A stretch of 64,000 nt of DNA from Gracilimonas sp031581265 (GTDB taxonomy: Bacteria; Bacteroidota; Rhodothermia; Balneolales; Balneolaceae): positions 124,001 through 188,000 of the forward strand of contig NZ_JAVLBQ010000002.1 in NCBI RefSeq assembly GCF_031581265.1. Direction: 5' to 3'. Below the pieces are notes generated by a model, which was given only the letters and a program-made list of their open reading frames with translations, did not search any database and was not told the origin of the DNA. This document shows, one piece after another, positions 1-6,918 of the stretch. The number at the start of each line of letters is the position of its first letter. The first letter of the stretch is position 1. A program made the translations under genes and the position numbers.

Positions 1-176
1 CCAAGCAGTACAAATTTATTGGCAGGAACATAGTCTACGTCATCTTTAAATTCATGGGCCGGCGTCATGTAATCCGGGTTAAGCCGGTATATCTTTTCAG
101 CAAGAAATTTGGAATAGTATCTATACCCGATAAAGAATAAGAAAAGCGAAAGTGCTGCGATCCAACTTGCTTGCAT
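1..176 (-). CDS. cstA: Carbon starvation protein CstA, N-terminal fragment (runs off left edge)
   Basis: Only the first 58 residues lie in the window, and the gene continues past base 1. Reading the minus strand from the ATG at 176 gives one hydrophobic helix (about residues 4-17) followed by RYYSKFLAEKIYRLNP and then a segment ending DYVPANKFVLLG. This matches the characteristic N-terminus of CstA, an inner-membrane peptide/pyruvate transporter family induced by carbon starvation in enterobacteria. The start is supported because the first helix begins directly after the Met. The call rests on recognising this conserved N-terminal block only. Whether the rest is intact cannot be seen. Confidence 0.8.
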   Translation of the reverse strand, partial: MQASWIAALSLFLFFIGYRYYSKFLAEKIYRLNPDYMTPAHEFKDDVDYVPANKFVLL

Positions 177-367
177 GAATTTATTCCATTTTAATATTGA
201 TGGTTTCCAATAAACTGCGCATTAATTACTATTTTTCATTTTGTGATGCAAGTTTCTTGTACCATACTAACTCTAATTAAGATGGGTTTTGAAAAACAAA
301 GAATACCTATAATTTGACCTACCCAAACCATTAAAAACCTATCGGATCAGCGATCTGATGTACGTTT

Positions 368-601
368 ATGCATGATCCAAACTTTCTCATAAAACTTGTA
401 CAAGCCAAAATGCCCTTTGGTCAATACAAAGATCGGTATATCACTAACCTACCGGTTCATTATTTGGAGTGGTTTTCGAGACAGGGCTGGCCAAATGGAC
501 AATTGGGACAATACCTGGCTACTATGTTCGAAATTAAAACCAATGGGTTGGATGATATTTTGAAGCCTATCATTAAGAAACACAGGAATTCGCGTTACTA
601 A
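368..601 (+). CDS. DUF3820 family small protein
   Basis: A 77-residue soluble protein. The block MPFGQYKDRYITNLPVHYLE followed by WFSRQGWPNG is the hallmark of DUF3820, a short family found in many bacteria whose molecular role is not established (some members carry a quorum-sensing-regulated label). Length fits the family. The gene stands alone, with no close operon partner: the next gene starts about 100 bases downstream. No signal peptide or membrane segment is present. No function is claimed beyond family membership. Confidence 0.7.
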   Translation: MHDPNFLIKLVQAKMPFGQYKDRYITNLPVHYLEWFSRQGWPNGQLGQYLATMFEIKTNGLDDILKPIIKKHRNSRY

Positions 602-704
602 TTTGAAAACAGACCAACTATACAAGAATTTTTTTGGACTAAAGTGTAACATATTTTATACATCACGTAAAGAAGTTTTGACACTTAACTAATTACATAA
701 GATT

Positions 705-1151
705 ATGTCTAAACAAGAAATTTTATCCTGGACCTCTATTGGGTTTTCTCTTTCCGTAGTTTTCTTCTATGTACTAATGGTTTTTGGCTGGCCCGATATT
801 ATTCCTGACTACTCCGATCATTTTACAAAAATATTTTTCAATGTATTCTGGATTGCATTGGCTATTGAGCTATTAATTGGTATCAGTGAATACAAGAATA
901 AAGTGATAAAAGATGAGCGGGATGAAAAAATAGAAGCAAAGGGTCTTAAAAATGCTTACGGTTTTTTAAGCTTTTCAATTGTTGTAATTCTTATTCAGGT
1001 TTTCTTATCCAATTTATTTAGCGAACAAGGAAGTGCTTATGAATTAATTGGGCAGCCTAATATGATTTTTCATGCTTTATTTCTGGTGCTTTTTAGTTCA
1101 AGTATTATCAAGAGAACAACCATGATTTATCACTATCGTAAAATTTATTGA
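705..1151 (+). CDS. Four-helix membrane protein, DUF2178-like, paired with an Xre regulator
   Basis: A 148-residue integral membrane protein with four predicted hydrophobic segments (about residues 9-29, 43-60, 85-105 and 119-136). Between helices two and three lies the charged stretch VIKDERDEKIEAKG, the pattern seen in DUF2178-type proteins and their relatives. It ends one base before the ATG of a small Cro/C1-type regulator, so the two are very probably co-transcribed and translationally coupled. Such membrane-protein/Xre pairs are common in Bacteroidota and Firmicutes, where the regulator is thought to control its own operon. The substrate or signal is unknown. Family assignment is by pattern only. 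Confidence 0.55.
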   Translation: MSKQEILSWTSIGFSLSVVFFYVLMVFGWPDIIPDYSDHFTKIFFNVFWIALAIELLIGISEYKNKVIKDERDEKIEAKGLKNAYGFLSFSIVVILIQVFLSNLFSEQGSAYELIGQPNMIFHALFLVLFSSSIIKRTTMIYHYRKIY

Positions 1152-1152
1152 T

Positions 1153-1365
1153 ATGGATGAAACCAAAATCATTAACAATATCAGAAAGCTTCGTTTTAAT
1201 CATGGAGAGATGACACAAGCGGAGTTAGCTGACAAAGTGGGGGTAACGCGTCAGACCATTAATGCTATTGAAGCAGCAAAATATTCTCCTTCTTTAGAGC
1301 TGGCTTTTAAAATAGCTAAGGTATTTGATAAACCATTGGAAGAGGTTTTTCAATATCAATCATAA
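1153..1365 (+). CDS. Small Xre-family helix-turn-helix regulator (YozG-like)
   Basis: A 70-residue protein consisting of a single HTH domain. It contains NIRKLRFNHGEMTQAELADK (first helices) and then VGVTRQTINAIEAAKYSPSL, the recognition helix and following helix of the Cro/C1 fold. The ending PLEEVFQY is typical of YozG-type stand-alone regulators. It binds DNA as a dimer in characterised relatives. The start codon sits one base after the stop of the membrane protein gene, so the pair forms a compact two-gene operon. No separate sensor domain exists, so the signal probably comes through the membrane partner or autoregulation (inference). Confidence 0.85.
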   Translation: MDETKIINNIRKLRFNHGEMTQAELADKVGVTRQTINAIEAAKYSPSLELAFKIAKVFDKPLEEVFQYQS

Positions 1366-1458
1366 GTGATGATAATCTTTATTTAAAATTCTAAGTCATA
1401 ATTTTTATGTTACTTGTGCCTTAAAGGGTACATCTAATTTTAAAAAAATTCATCAATC

Positions 1459-1785
1459 ATGTATAAATTTACGTTAAGAGAAAAACTAAAATCAATAATC
1501 ACAGTATGCATACTTGGCTTATTCATGTCAGCCTGCTCCTCCGATGGGGGTACATTTGAGACTATAGGTCAGGTTACTATTTCTTCCTCCGGAAGTGCTG
1601 AGGGAGATTTAGTAGATGGAGACTTTATAGGATATCAATTATCTGCATCTCCAATTGGAAGTGATAGTCCGGATATAACTCTTACACTTTTAAGTGATGG
1701 AGAAGTTTTAGGCGAAACCAGCGAACCAAATAGCGACGGTATATTTACCGTTGAAGTTGGTGAAATACCTGAATTTGATTTCTAA
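1459..1785 (+). CDS. Small putative lipoprotein
   Basis: A 108-residue protein with a type II signal peptide: a basic N-terminus, a hydrophobic core and the lipobox LFMSAC around residues 21-26, so the mature protein should begin at Cys26 and be membrane-anchored. The mature part is rich in Gly, Ser, Asp and Glu, with beta-like segments (QVTISSSG, DITLTLLSDGEVLG) resembling a single Ig-like or carbohydrate-binding sandwich. No known family was recognised. It is followed by a clear rho-independent hairpin at about 1815-1842. The acidic, small-residue-rich composition suggests a secreted surface protein. Confidence 0.6.
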   Translation: MYKFTLREKLKSIITVCILGLFMSACSSDGGTFETIGQVTISSSGSAEGDLVDGDFIGYQLSASPIGSDSPDITLTLLSDGEVLGETSEPNSDGIFTVEVGEIPEFDF

Positions 1786-1810
1786 AAATTTACTCAACAT
1801 CTAATTTCAA

Positions 1811-1846
1811 AAAGGCCGGTCATTCATTTGATCGGCTTTTTTATTT
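1811..1846. terminator. Bidirectional rho-independent terminator
   Basis: A 7-bp stem (GCCGGTC at 1815-1821 with GATCGGC at 1830-1836, one G-U pair) has an 8-base loop and is followed by six T. Upstream of the stem is an A-run, which would serve as the U-tract for the opposite strand. It sits exactly between the convergent lipoprotein and CPBP protease genes, so it can end transcription from both sides. Confidence 0.8.
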
Positions 1847-2455
1847 AAGATATGTTTGAACAACTTGTAGCATAATTAAATCATAAACGGCATGAGCACA
1901 CATCGCTGCCATCAATCCAATGTGTTCATACAGCAAACCAAGCATAAAACTCAATCCAAACATCAACCCACCAAAAAGAATATGCTTCGGACTTTTAAAT
2001 TTGAAATACCCGTGAATTCCAATAAATATGATGGAAGTAACGGTATTACCTAAAAGTGGTTGAATGGCTCCCCTAAATAAAAGTTCTTCTCCTCCTCCTG
2101 CAAATAGGGAAATCTGAATCCTGTCAAAAAGTGAAAATTTTGTTTTTGAAAGAGCTTCAAAAATTGAAAAATCTGAGAGAACATCATTAATAGGGGTCCA
2201 CCTGATGGCACTATAAATGATTCCCGCTGCAAGGCATCCAATTCCCACTCCTATTCCTGCTTGATTCCAAAAAGTAAAGCTACTCTCCAAGACATCACTC
2301 AAATCTCCTTCATGCCAATAGCGGATAATTAAAAATGAAAAAAATACATAGATATTGGCAGATACAACGGATAGGATAAGAAGTTTACCTGTAGTCAGGT
2401 TTGGAAACTCATTACTATTTTCGTCTTCTTTGGGCTGAATTTCATTTTCATTCAT
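1841..2455 (-). CDS. CPBP-family intramembrane metalloprotease
   Basis: A 204-residue membrane protein of the CPBP (CAAX prenyl protease/Abi) family. The catalytic motif EELLFRG (Glu123, Glu124, Arg128) is intact. It is followed by a conserved His in FIGIHGYFKF and a third motif with His in CAHAVYDL, so all expected metal and catalytic residues are visible. Several hydrophobic helices surround these motifs. Family members cleave in the membrane or take part in bacteriocin self-immunity and protein processing. The substrate cannot be told from sequence. It stands alone and shares a terminator with the convergent lipoprotein gene. Confidence 0.85.
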   Translation of the reverse strand: MNENEIQPKEDENSNEFPNLTTGKLLILSVVSANIYVFFSFLIIRYWHEGDLSDVLESSFTFWNQAGIGVGIGCLAAGIIYSAIRWTPINDVLSDFSIFEALSKTKFSLFDRIQISLFAGGGEELLFRGAIQPLLGNTVTSIIFIGIHGYFKFKSPKHILFGGLMFGLSFMLGLLYEHIGLMAAMCAHAVYDLIMLQVVQTYLK

Positions 2456-2693
2456 GAAACTAAAATAAGGGGAGGATCGGTAAGCTAAAAATGGGTATTT
2501 GTAGCTATTATTGAATGGAAAGCAGATGAGACGGATTGGGCTAGTAGTTGCTGATTCTATATCTAATCATAAGAACCATGATTATCAGGAGTAAAGGATT
2601 GACATGGTTTTCTGAGAATTATTAATCTTGGTAATCGCAAAAACGAGGTAAATCATGATTAAAAAGAGAAGTTGGTTCGAGCCTTAAATTTAT

Positions 2694-2900
2694 TTAATGT
2701 ACTGGCTCCATTTTGTACACTTTTCCATATTCAGAAGCTTTCTTTAAATCATTTTTATTAAGTGCTTCTCTAACATTATCAAGCTTCTTAGCTTCTTCCA
2801 GGCTTAAATATGGAGACCATTCGTTTTCCGTTGTAATTAAATCTACTTCAACTTCAGCTACATAATTACCTGAGTGAGTATATTTTGTTTTTTTCTTCAT
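2694..2900 (-). CDS. Small protein partnered with a DUF4258 toxin-like ORF
   Basis: A 68-residue charged protein with YVAEVEVDLITTENEWSPYL followed by LSLEEAKKLDNVREALNKND. From memory this pattern matches small proteins usually encoded just downstream of DUF4258 (RelE-like fold) proteins, an arrangement resembling a toxin-antitoxin pair. Here the upstream ORF on the same strand ends only two bases before this ATG, so they are coupled. No DNA-binding motif is obvious. The biochemical role is unproven, and the pairing is inference from context. Confidence 0.55.
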   Translation of the reverse strand: MKKKTKYTHSGNYVAEVEVDLITTENEWSPYLSLEEAKKLDNVREALNKNDLKKASEYGKVYKMEPVH

Positions 2901-2902
2901 GA

Positions 2903-3034
2903 CTAAACTCTGTTTAAATAATCTTTATACCACCTTTCCGGATCAGGTCGGTAAGCAGTAATTAAAACTGCCGGTTTGTCAAATCCTTTTGGTATTCCCC
3001 ACAAAATATGAACGGGATTAAAACAGAAATGCAT
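2903..3034 (-). pseudogene. DUF4258-family toxin-like protein, N-terminally truncated (C-terminal 43 residues)
   Basis: Read on the minus strand from the ATG at 3034, the ORF encodes 43 residues containing PVHILWGIPKGF and LITAYRPDPERWYKDYLNR. That is the C-terminal half of DUF4258 proteins, a RelE-related fold usually 70-90 residues long. An in-frame TGA lies five codons upstream of the ATG, and the stop of purM follows within about 30 bases, so the N-terminal half is gone. It may still be translated, since the downstream small partner starts two bases after its stop. It is called a remnant because the N-terminal strands of the fold are absent. Confidence 0.6.
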
Positions 3035-3066
3035 TAAATTCAAAATTCATCATTTAGAATTTAACA

Positions 3067-4074
3067 TTACACAACAAAACCAACCTCAAAAACCTCTTCC
3101 CCCAACTCCTCAGCCTTTTTCTTAACAACATCCACCTCACTTTCAGAAACCACAGCAATTAATCCAATACCTAAATTAAAAGTAGCCTGCATATCGTCTT
3201 CGGGTACGTTTCCGATTTCCTTGATCATTTTATAGACGGGTGGTCGCTCCCAGGCATCCCAATTAATATCGAGTTTCATTCCTTTTGGGAGGATTCGCTT
3301 GGTGTTACCCACAATTCCGCCTCCCGTGATGTGGGAAAATCCATTTATACCGGGTATTTCTTTTAACTTGGTGATCAACGATAAATAAGAACGGTGGACT
3401 TTCAGCAATTCATCCCCAACCGTGCTACCCAGTTCTTCAACGTAGTTCTCTACTTTGTGCTTACTGAACAGCACTTTTCGGGCTAAAGAATAACCGTTGG
3501 TATGTAATCCGGAGCTTTTGAATCCCAGCAACACATCTCCTTTTTGGATGTCAGAGCCGTTTATAACTTTATCTTCATCCACAATGCCAACGATGGTTCC
3601 GGCAAGGTCAAATTCTCCTTCATCATAAATATCCGGCATCTCTGCGGTCTCTCCTCCAATCAGTGCAACCCCATTTTCTTTACAAGCCTTAGCAAATCCT
3701 TTTACCACATCAACCCCAACATGCTGCTCTAATTTTCCGGTGGAAAAATAATCGAGGAAGAACAACGGTTTGGCACCGCATACGGCAATATCGTTCACAC
3801 AATGATTGACAAGATCTTGTCCAACCGTATCATATTTACCGGCTTTAAAGGCTACAATCAATTTAGTGCCAACACCGTCTACAGAGCTTACAAAAACTGG
3901 GTTTTCATAGGAACCGAAATCAGGTTTAAAAAATCCACCAAACCCTCCAATGTTATGTAACACCTCCGGCCCATGGGTATCCTTTACCACACCCTTGATA
4001 GATTCCACCATTTCTTCCCCGGCTTTGATATCAACACCGGAATCTTTGTATGTAAATTGCTTTTCATCACTCAT
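3067..4074 (-). CDS. purM: Phosphoribosylformylglycinamidine cyclo-ligase (AIR synthetase)
   Basis: PurM catalyses the ATP-dependent ring closure of FGAM to aminoimidazole ribotide, step five of purine synthesis, as a cytosolic homodimer. The sequence shows the N-terminal FTYKDSGVDIKAGEEMVE, the conserved DGVGTKLIVAF and GGETAEMPDIY blocks, LGFKSSGLHTNGYSLAR, and the C-terminal HITGGGIVGNTKRILP. Length from the ATG at 4074 is 335 residues, normal for the family. A GTG eight codons upstream (4098) keeps the frame open, but the ATG puts the start where PurM proteins usually begin. purS and purQ lie 40 kb away, so purine genes are scattered. Confidence 0.95.
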   Translation of the reverse strand: MSDEKQFTYKDSGVDIKAGEEMVESIKGVVKDTHGPEVLHNIGGFGGFFKPDFGSYENPVFVSSVDGVGTKLIVAFKAGKYDTVGQDLVNHCVNDIAVCGAKPLFFLDYFSTGKLEQHVGVDVVKGFAKACKENGVALIGGETAEMPDIYDEGEFDLAGTIVGIVDEDKVINGSDIQKGDVLLGFKSSGLHTNGYSLARKVLFSKHKVENYVEELGSTVGDELLKVHRSYLSLITKLKEIPGINGFSHITGGGIVGNTKRILPKGMKLDINWDAWERPPVYKMIKEIGNVPEDDMQATFNLGIGLIAVVSESEVDVVKKKAEELGEEVFEVGFVV

Positions 4075-4098
4075 GCGATCGCTGATTTTATTTTGCAC

Positions 4099-4611
4099 TA
4101 AATATCTAAAACACTAAATGCTTAATTGAACCTGTTAATCATTATTAACTAAAAAATCACCCTATCAATTTTCAACTATCACTCCTCACTAACAACACAC
4201 AAATATAGAATCTTTACAAGAGTGTTTTGGAAACTTTTTCCAACACTTTTCCACACCTAAGAGATAACAAAAATGAGATTTATATAATTTAATAGTAATA
4301 GTAGAGAGTGTGGATAAGTGGATAACTTTTTTATCCCGATTTATTTATCGGATGCTAAAAACATGTGGATAGTTTTGTTTATAACTCACCCTTAAAAATC
4401 AATACTTTAAAGGGATTATAATTTATTTATCCACACTGTTATATATTTCGGACATAAAAACAGCAGGAAAGTCATTAACACTAAAAGTTATTCTTTTGAA
4501 TTGTTGATAGAGTAATTTTATTGTTGAAACCTGTTGACAATTTTAACCGTTTTGAGTTATCCAATTTTTATCAATGAGTAATCCACACAGTAATCCACAT
4601 ATCCACAGTTT
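4099..4611. other. Candidate chromosomal replication origin (oriC) with DnaA boxes and DnaA-trio-like run
   Basis: An AT-rich gap between divergent purM and dtd. Perfect DnaA boxes (TTATCCACA or its complement) lie at 4309-4317 (minus) and 4427-4435 (plus). One-mismatch boxes lie at 4247-4255, 4317-4325, 4364-4372, 4579-4587, 4591-4599 and 4599-4607, and a two-mismatch box lies at 4557-4565. The run TAG TAA TAG TAG (4293-4304) sits four bases before the 4309 box and its overlapping neighbour. This is the order seen in the bacterial basal unwinding system, where DnaA loads from double-stranded boxes onto a repeated trinucleotide strand. An almost pure A/T stretch (about 4270-4292) precedes the trios. 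No gene or terminator competes for this space. Confidence 0.75.
4293..4325 (+). promoter_or_regulatory. DnaA-trio run plus tandem DnaA boxes (unwinding element)
   Basis: TAGTAATAGTAG at 4293-4304, four spacer bases, then TGTGGATAA (4309-4317) and AGTGGATAA (4317-4325). Read 3' to 5', the trios are GAT, GAT, AAT, GAT, fitting the DnaA-trio consensus. Spacing and orientation relative to the boxes agree with described origin unwinding elements. Confidence 0.7.
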
Positions 4612-5052
4612 ATGAAAGCAGTCATTCAGCGCGTTAAATCTTCTTCAGTAACCGTCGAAAATGAAATTATAGGTGCCATCGATCAAGGGTTTTTGGTGTT
4701 AATTGGAATTCATAAAGATGATACCAAAGAACAAATGGAATGGATTTGTAATAAAATATCCAAGCTTCGAATTTTTGAAGATGAGGATGGTAAAATGAAT
4801 CTGTCCGTACAGGATGTAGGCGGTGGAATTTTATTAGTGTCTCAATTTACCTTGTATGCTAATTCAGATAAAGGCACCCGTCCCAGTTTCATTGAAGCTG
4901 CCCAACCGGAAAAAGCAGAGCCCATGTATGAAGACATGATAGAGTGGTTCAAAGCCAATACGGATCTTGATATTCAAACCGGAAAATTTGGAGCCATGAT
5001 GAATGTAAAACTGGAAAACGACGGACCGGTAACTATTATATTAGAAAAGTAA
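4612..5052 (+). CDS. dtd: D-aminoacyl-tRNA deacylase
   Basis: Dtd hydrolyses D-aminoacyl-tRNA (and Gly-tRNA-Ala) to free D-amino acid and tRNA, a cytosolic proofreading enzyme acting as a homodimer. Its two active-site signatures are present: SQFTLYA from about residue 77, and the Gly-cisPro motif GPVT at residues 138-141. The N-terminus MKAVIQRVKSSSVTVE is typical. At 146 residues it is full length. The ATG lies five bases after a cluster of DnaA-like boxes, so its promoter must overlap the proposed origin, and initiation events could affect its expression (inference). Confidence 0.96.
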   Translation: MKAVIQRVKSSSVTVENEIIGAIDQGFLVLIGIHKDDTKEQMEWICNKISKLRIFEDEDGKMNLSVQDVGGGILLVSQFTLYANSDKGTRPSFIEAAQPEKAEPMYEDMIEWFKANTDLDIQTGKFGAMMNVKLENDGPVTIILEK

Positions 5053-5065
5053 GAATAGACCTCTT

Positions 5066-5100
5066 GGTCAGACGGCTCAAAGCCCGTCCGACTATTTATT
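5066..5100 (+). terminator. Possible hairpin terminator after dtd
   Basis: GTCAGACGG (5067-5075) pairs with CCGTCCGAC (5084-5092) with one mismatch around an 8-base loop, followed by TATTTATTT. The T-tract is interrupted, so termination is plausible but not certain. Confidence 0.45.
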
Positions 5101-5192
5101 TAATTCAAACTGAAATTAAAGAAAATCCATCAGACTGTTTATTGGTCAGATAGATATAGATGTGTTAGTATATTTTTAAAATATGATATTAG

Positions 5193-5285
5193 AACCTTCG
5201 GGCGTCTAAAGATCCTCGAAGCGTTCGGTTTAATAAAAAGGTTTTTTTCCAAACGCTAGTAAGACGTATCGGACGCTAAGAAGTT
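5193..5285. repeat. GC-rich palindromic repeat, degenerate copy (family 2)
   Basis: An imperfect palindrome beginning AACCTTCGGGCGTC and ending GGACGCTAAGAAGTT, with internal GCGTTCGG and AACGCT blocks. It resembles the cleaner copy at 14515-14604 in outer arms, inner blocks and length (about 90 bp). It has no coding content. It lies between dtd and the next gene. Confidence 0.55.
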
Positions 5286-5311
5286 TTAAATTTTGAGCTA
5301 AATAAAAATTA

Positions 5312-6205
5312 ATGTCAGTTATTTTCATTTTTATTGATGGTATTGGACTTGGAGAAAATAGTTCATTCAATCCTTTTTCAATAAACCGATATGAGTCATT
5401 TGAAATCTTAACAGGTGGACCTTTTAACTCAAAAGCCAAACCGGTGATAGAGGAAAACCATCTATTCAAACCCATAGATGCAAATCTCGGCGTAGAAGGA
5501 TTACCCCAAAGCGGAACTGGTCAAACGGCACTATTTACCGGTCGGAATACTTCCAAAGAAATTGGTAAGCATTTTGGTCCATACCCACATTCAGGAATTA
5601 AGCCTTTTTTAAAAAAAGAAAGCATTTTTCATGCAGTCAAAGATAAAGGCAAGAAACCCTATTTTATTAATGCCTATCCCCCCATTTTCTTTGAAAAATC
5701 AGAAAAGAAAAATCGTTGGACATGTACTACACTGATGACAAAGAGTACCGGCTTGAAATTAAATACTACGGAAGATGTACTTAACGAAAAAGCATTAACG
5801 GCAGAAATTACCCAAAAAGCCTGGGGAGAAAAATTAGGGATCGATATTCCAGAAATCAGCCCAAAAGAAGCTGGTGAAAGGTTATTAAATCTAGTTTCAG
5901 ATTACGATTTGATACTATATGAATATTATCTCACCGATAAAGCCGGCCACAGTCAAAATCACCAATATGCAAGAAAAGCACTCGAACCACTGGATGAATT
6001 TCTGTTACATATAATAAATCACAAAAGTAGTAAGGATGTATTGGTCATTACCAGCGATCATGGCAACCTCGAAAATCTATCAACAAAAACTCATACCCGG
6101 AATAAAGTTCCTCTTTTTGTATTAGGAGAAAACATTAGTGCTTTTCAAACGGTTGAAAGCCTGACTGACATAAAAGATTCGATTCTATCTATATTGTCAA
6201 ATTAG
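5312..6205 (+). CDS. Metalloenzyme of the alkaline phosphatase / cofactor-independent phosphoglycerate mutase superfamily
   Basis: A 297-residue soluble protein. FIFIDGIGLGE at the N-terminus supplies the first metal-ligand Asp. LPQSGTGQTALFTG carries the expected nucleophile Thr/Ser region, and DKAGHSQN, SDHGNLEN and the later THTRNKVPLF supply the remaining metal ligands. The order matches the PF01676 metalloenzyme domain, shared by iPGM, phosphopentomutase and archaeal ApgM. It is much shorter than iPGM (about 510 residues) and lacks its inserted transferase domain, so a glycolytic role is unlikely. The substrate is unknown. It stands alone between repeat DNA and a convergent cytochrome-like gene. 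Confidence 0.7.
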   Translation: MSVIFIFIDGIGLGENSSFNPFSINRYESFEILTGGPFNSKAKPVIEENHLFKPIDANLGVEGLPQSGTGQTALFTGRNTSKEIGKHFGPYPHSGIKPFLKKESIFHAVKDKGKKPYFINAYPPIFFEKSEKKNRWTCTTLMTKSTGLKLNTTEDVLNEKALTAEITQKAWGEKLGIDIPEISPKEAGERLLNLVSDYDLILYEYYLTDKAGHSQNHQYARKALEPLDEFLLHIINHKSSKDVLVITSDHGNLENLSTKTHTRNKVPLFVLGENISAFQTVESLTDIKDSILSILSN

Positions 6206-6211
6206 CCTATG

Positions 6212-6838
6212 TTATTGAAGCGAATCTTTTTTCATTTCTACAACCCATATTCCACGTAACTGACCAACCTCATAACCGGTGGCTTTATCATTGGGATAAA
6301 GTTCTTTGATCTTTGTCAATGTTTCATCATTGATTTGAGATCCTTCATTTCCGTGACATTGCATACAAAGTTGATTAGTAATAATAGGATAGTAACCGGT
6401 TACGGTACCATTGGTTTGTCTCACCGACGGGGTAACATCTTGACCATTTTGAAGAGTTGTTTTGGCAGATTGGATGTATTCCATTTCTGATTCATTTGCC
6501 AAATTGTTTGGGTTCCTTGGTTGATCGGTAACTCTTTTAATATGTGCTTCTAATTCAACTGACATACTATCTGTAAGAGGTATCGCCTGTATATTACAAA
6601 ACTCAATAGCTTCGGAGACACCATTTTCTTCAATAGCTACAACTAAATTGGATGCTAAAACCTTTTGTGTAGAAGTAGCTAATTTGCTTCCTGTACTTTC
6701 GTATGATGAAAATTCTTCACTGCTTAATTTTTTAGATAATTTATTATTGGAATTTTTGCATCCAAAGAAAGCCAGTAAAACGAGTACTGAAATAGAAATT
6801 GTAAATCTGAGATAAATATTCATACAGAATGAATTCAT
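6212..6838 (-). CDS. DUF3365 (Tll0287-like) heme-binding lipoprotein
   Basis: A 208-residue protein with an N-terminal signal and lipobox LAFFGC (Cys27), so it is probably a periplasm-facing lipoprotein. One c-type heme motif, CMQCH at residues 158-162, is present. The flanking PSVRQTNGTVTGYYPIITNQ and C-terminal LRGIWVVEMKK match the DUF3365/Tll0287-like fold, a PAS-like domain that covalently binds heme. Such proteins are proposed redox or gas sensors or small electron carriers. An in-frame ATG at 6823 is an alternative start. It converges on the metalloenzyme gene with a 6-base gap. Confidence 0.8.
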   Translation of the reverse strand: MNSFCMNIYLRFTISISVLVLLAFFGCKNSNNKLSKKLSSEEFSSYESTGSKLATSTQKVLASNLVVAIEENGVSEAIEFCNIQAIPLTDSMSVELEAHIKRVTDQPRNPNNLANESEMEYIQSAKTTLQNGQDVTPSVRQTNGTVTGYYPIITNQLCMQCHGNEGSQINDETLTKIKELYPNDKATGYEVGQLRGIWVVEMKKDSLQ

Positions 6839-6918
6839 TTATAATTTGTATTAAAATGGTAATACATTTCGATAGTTCAAATGATGTAGTAATAAGTAAG
6901 AAATATATTTATTGAAAT

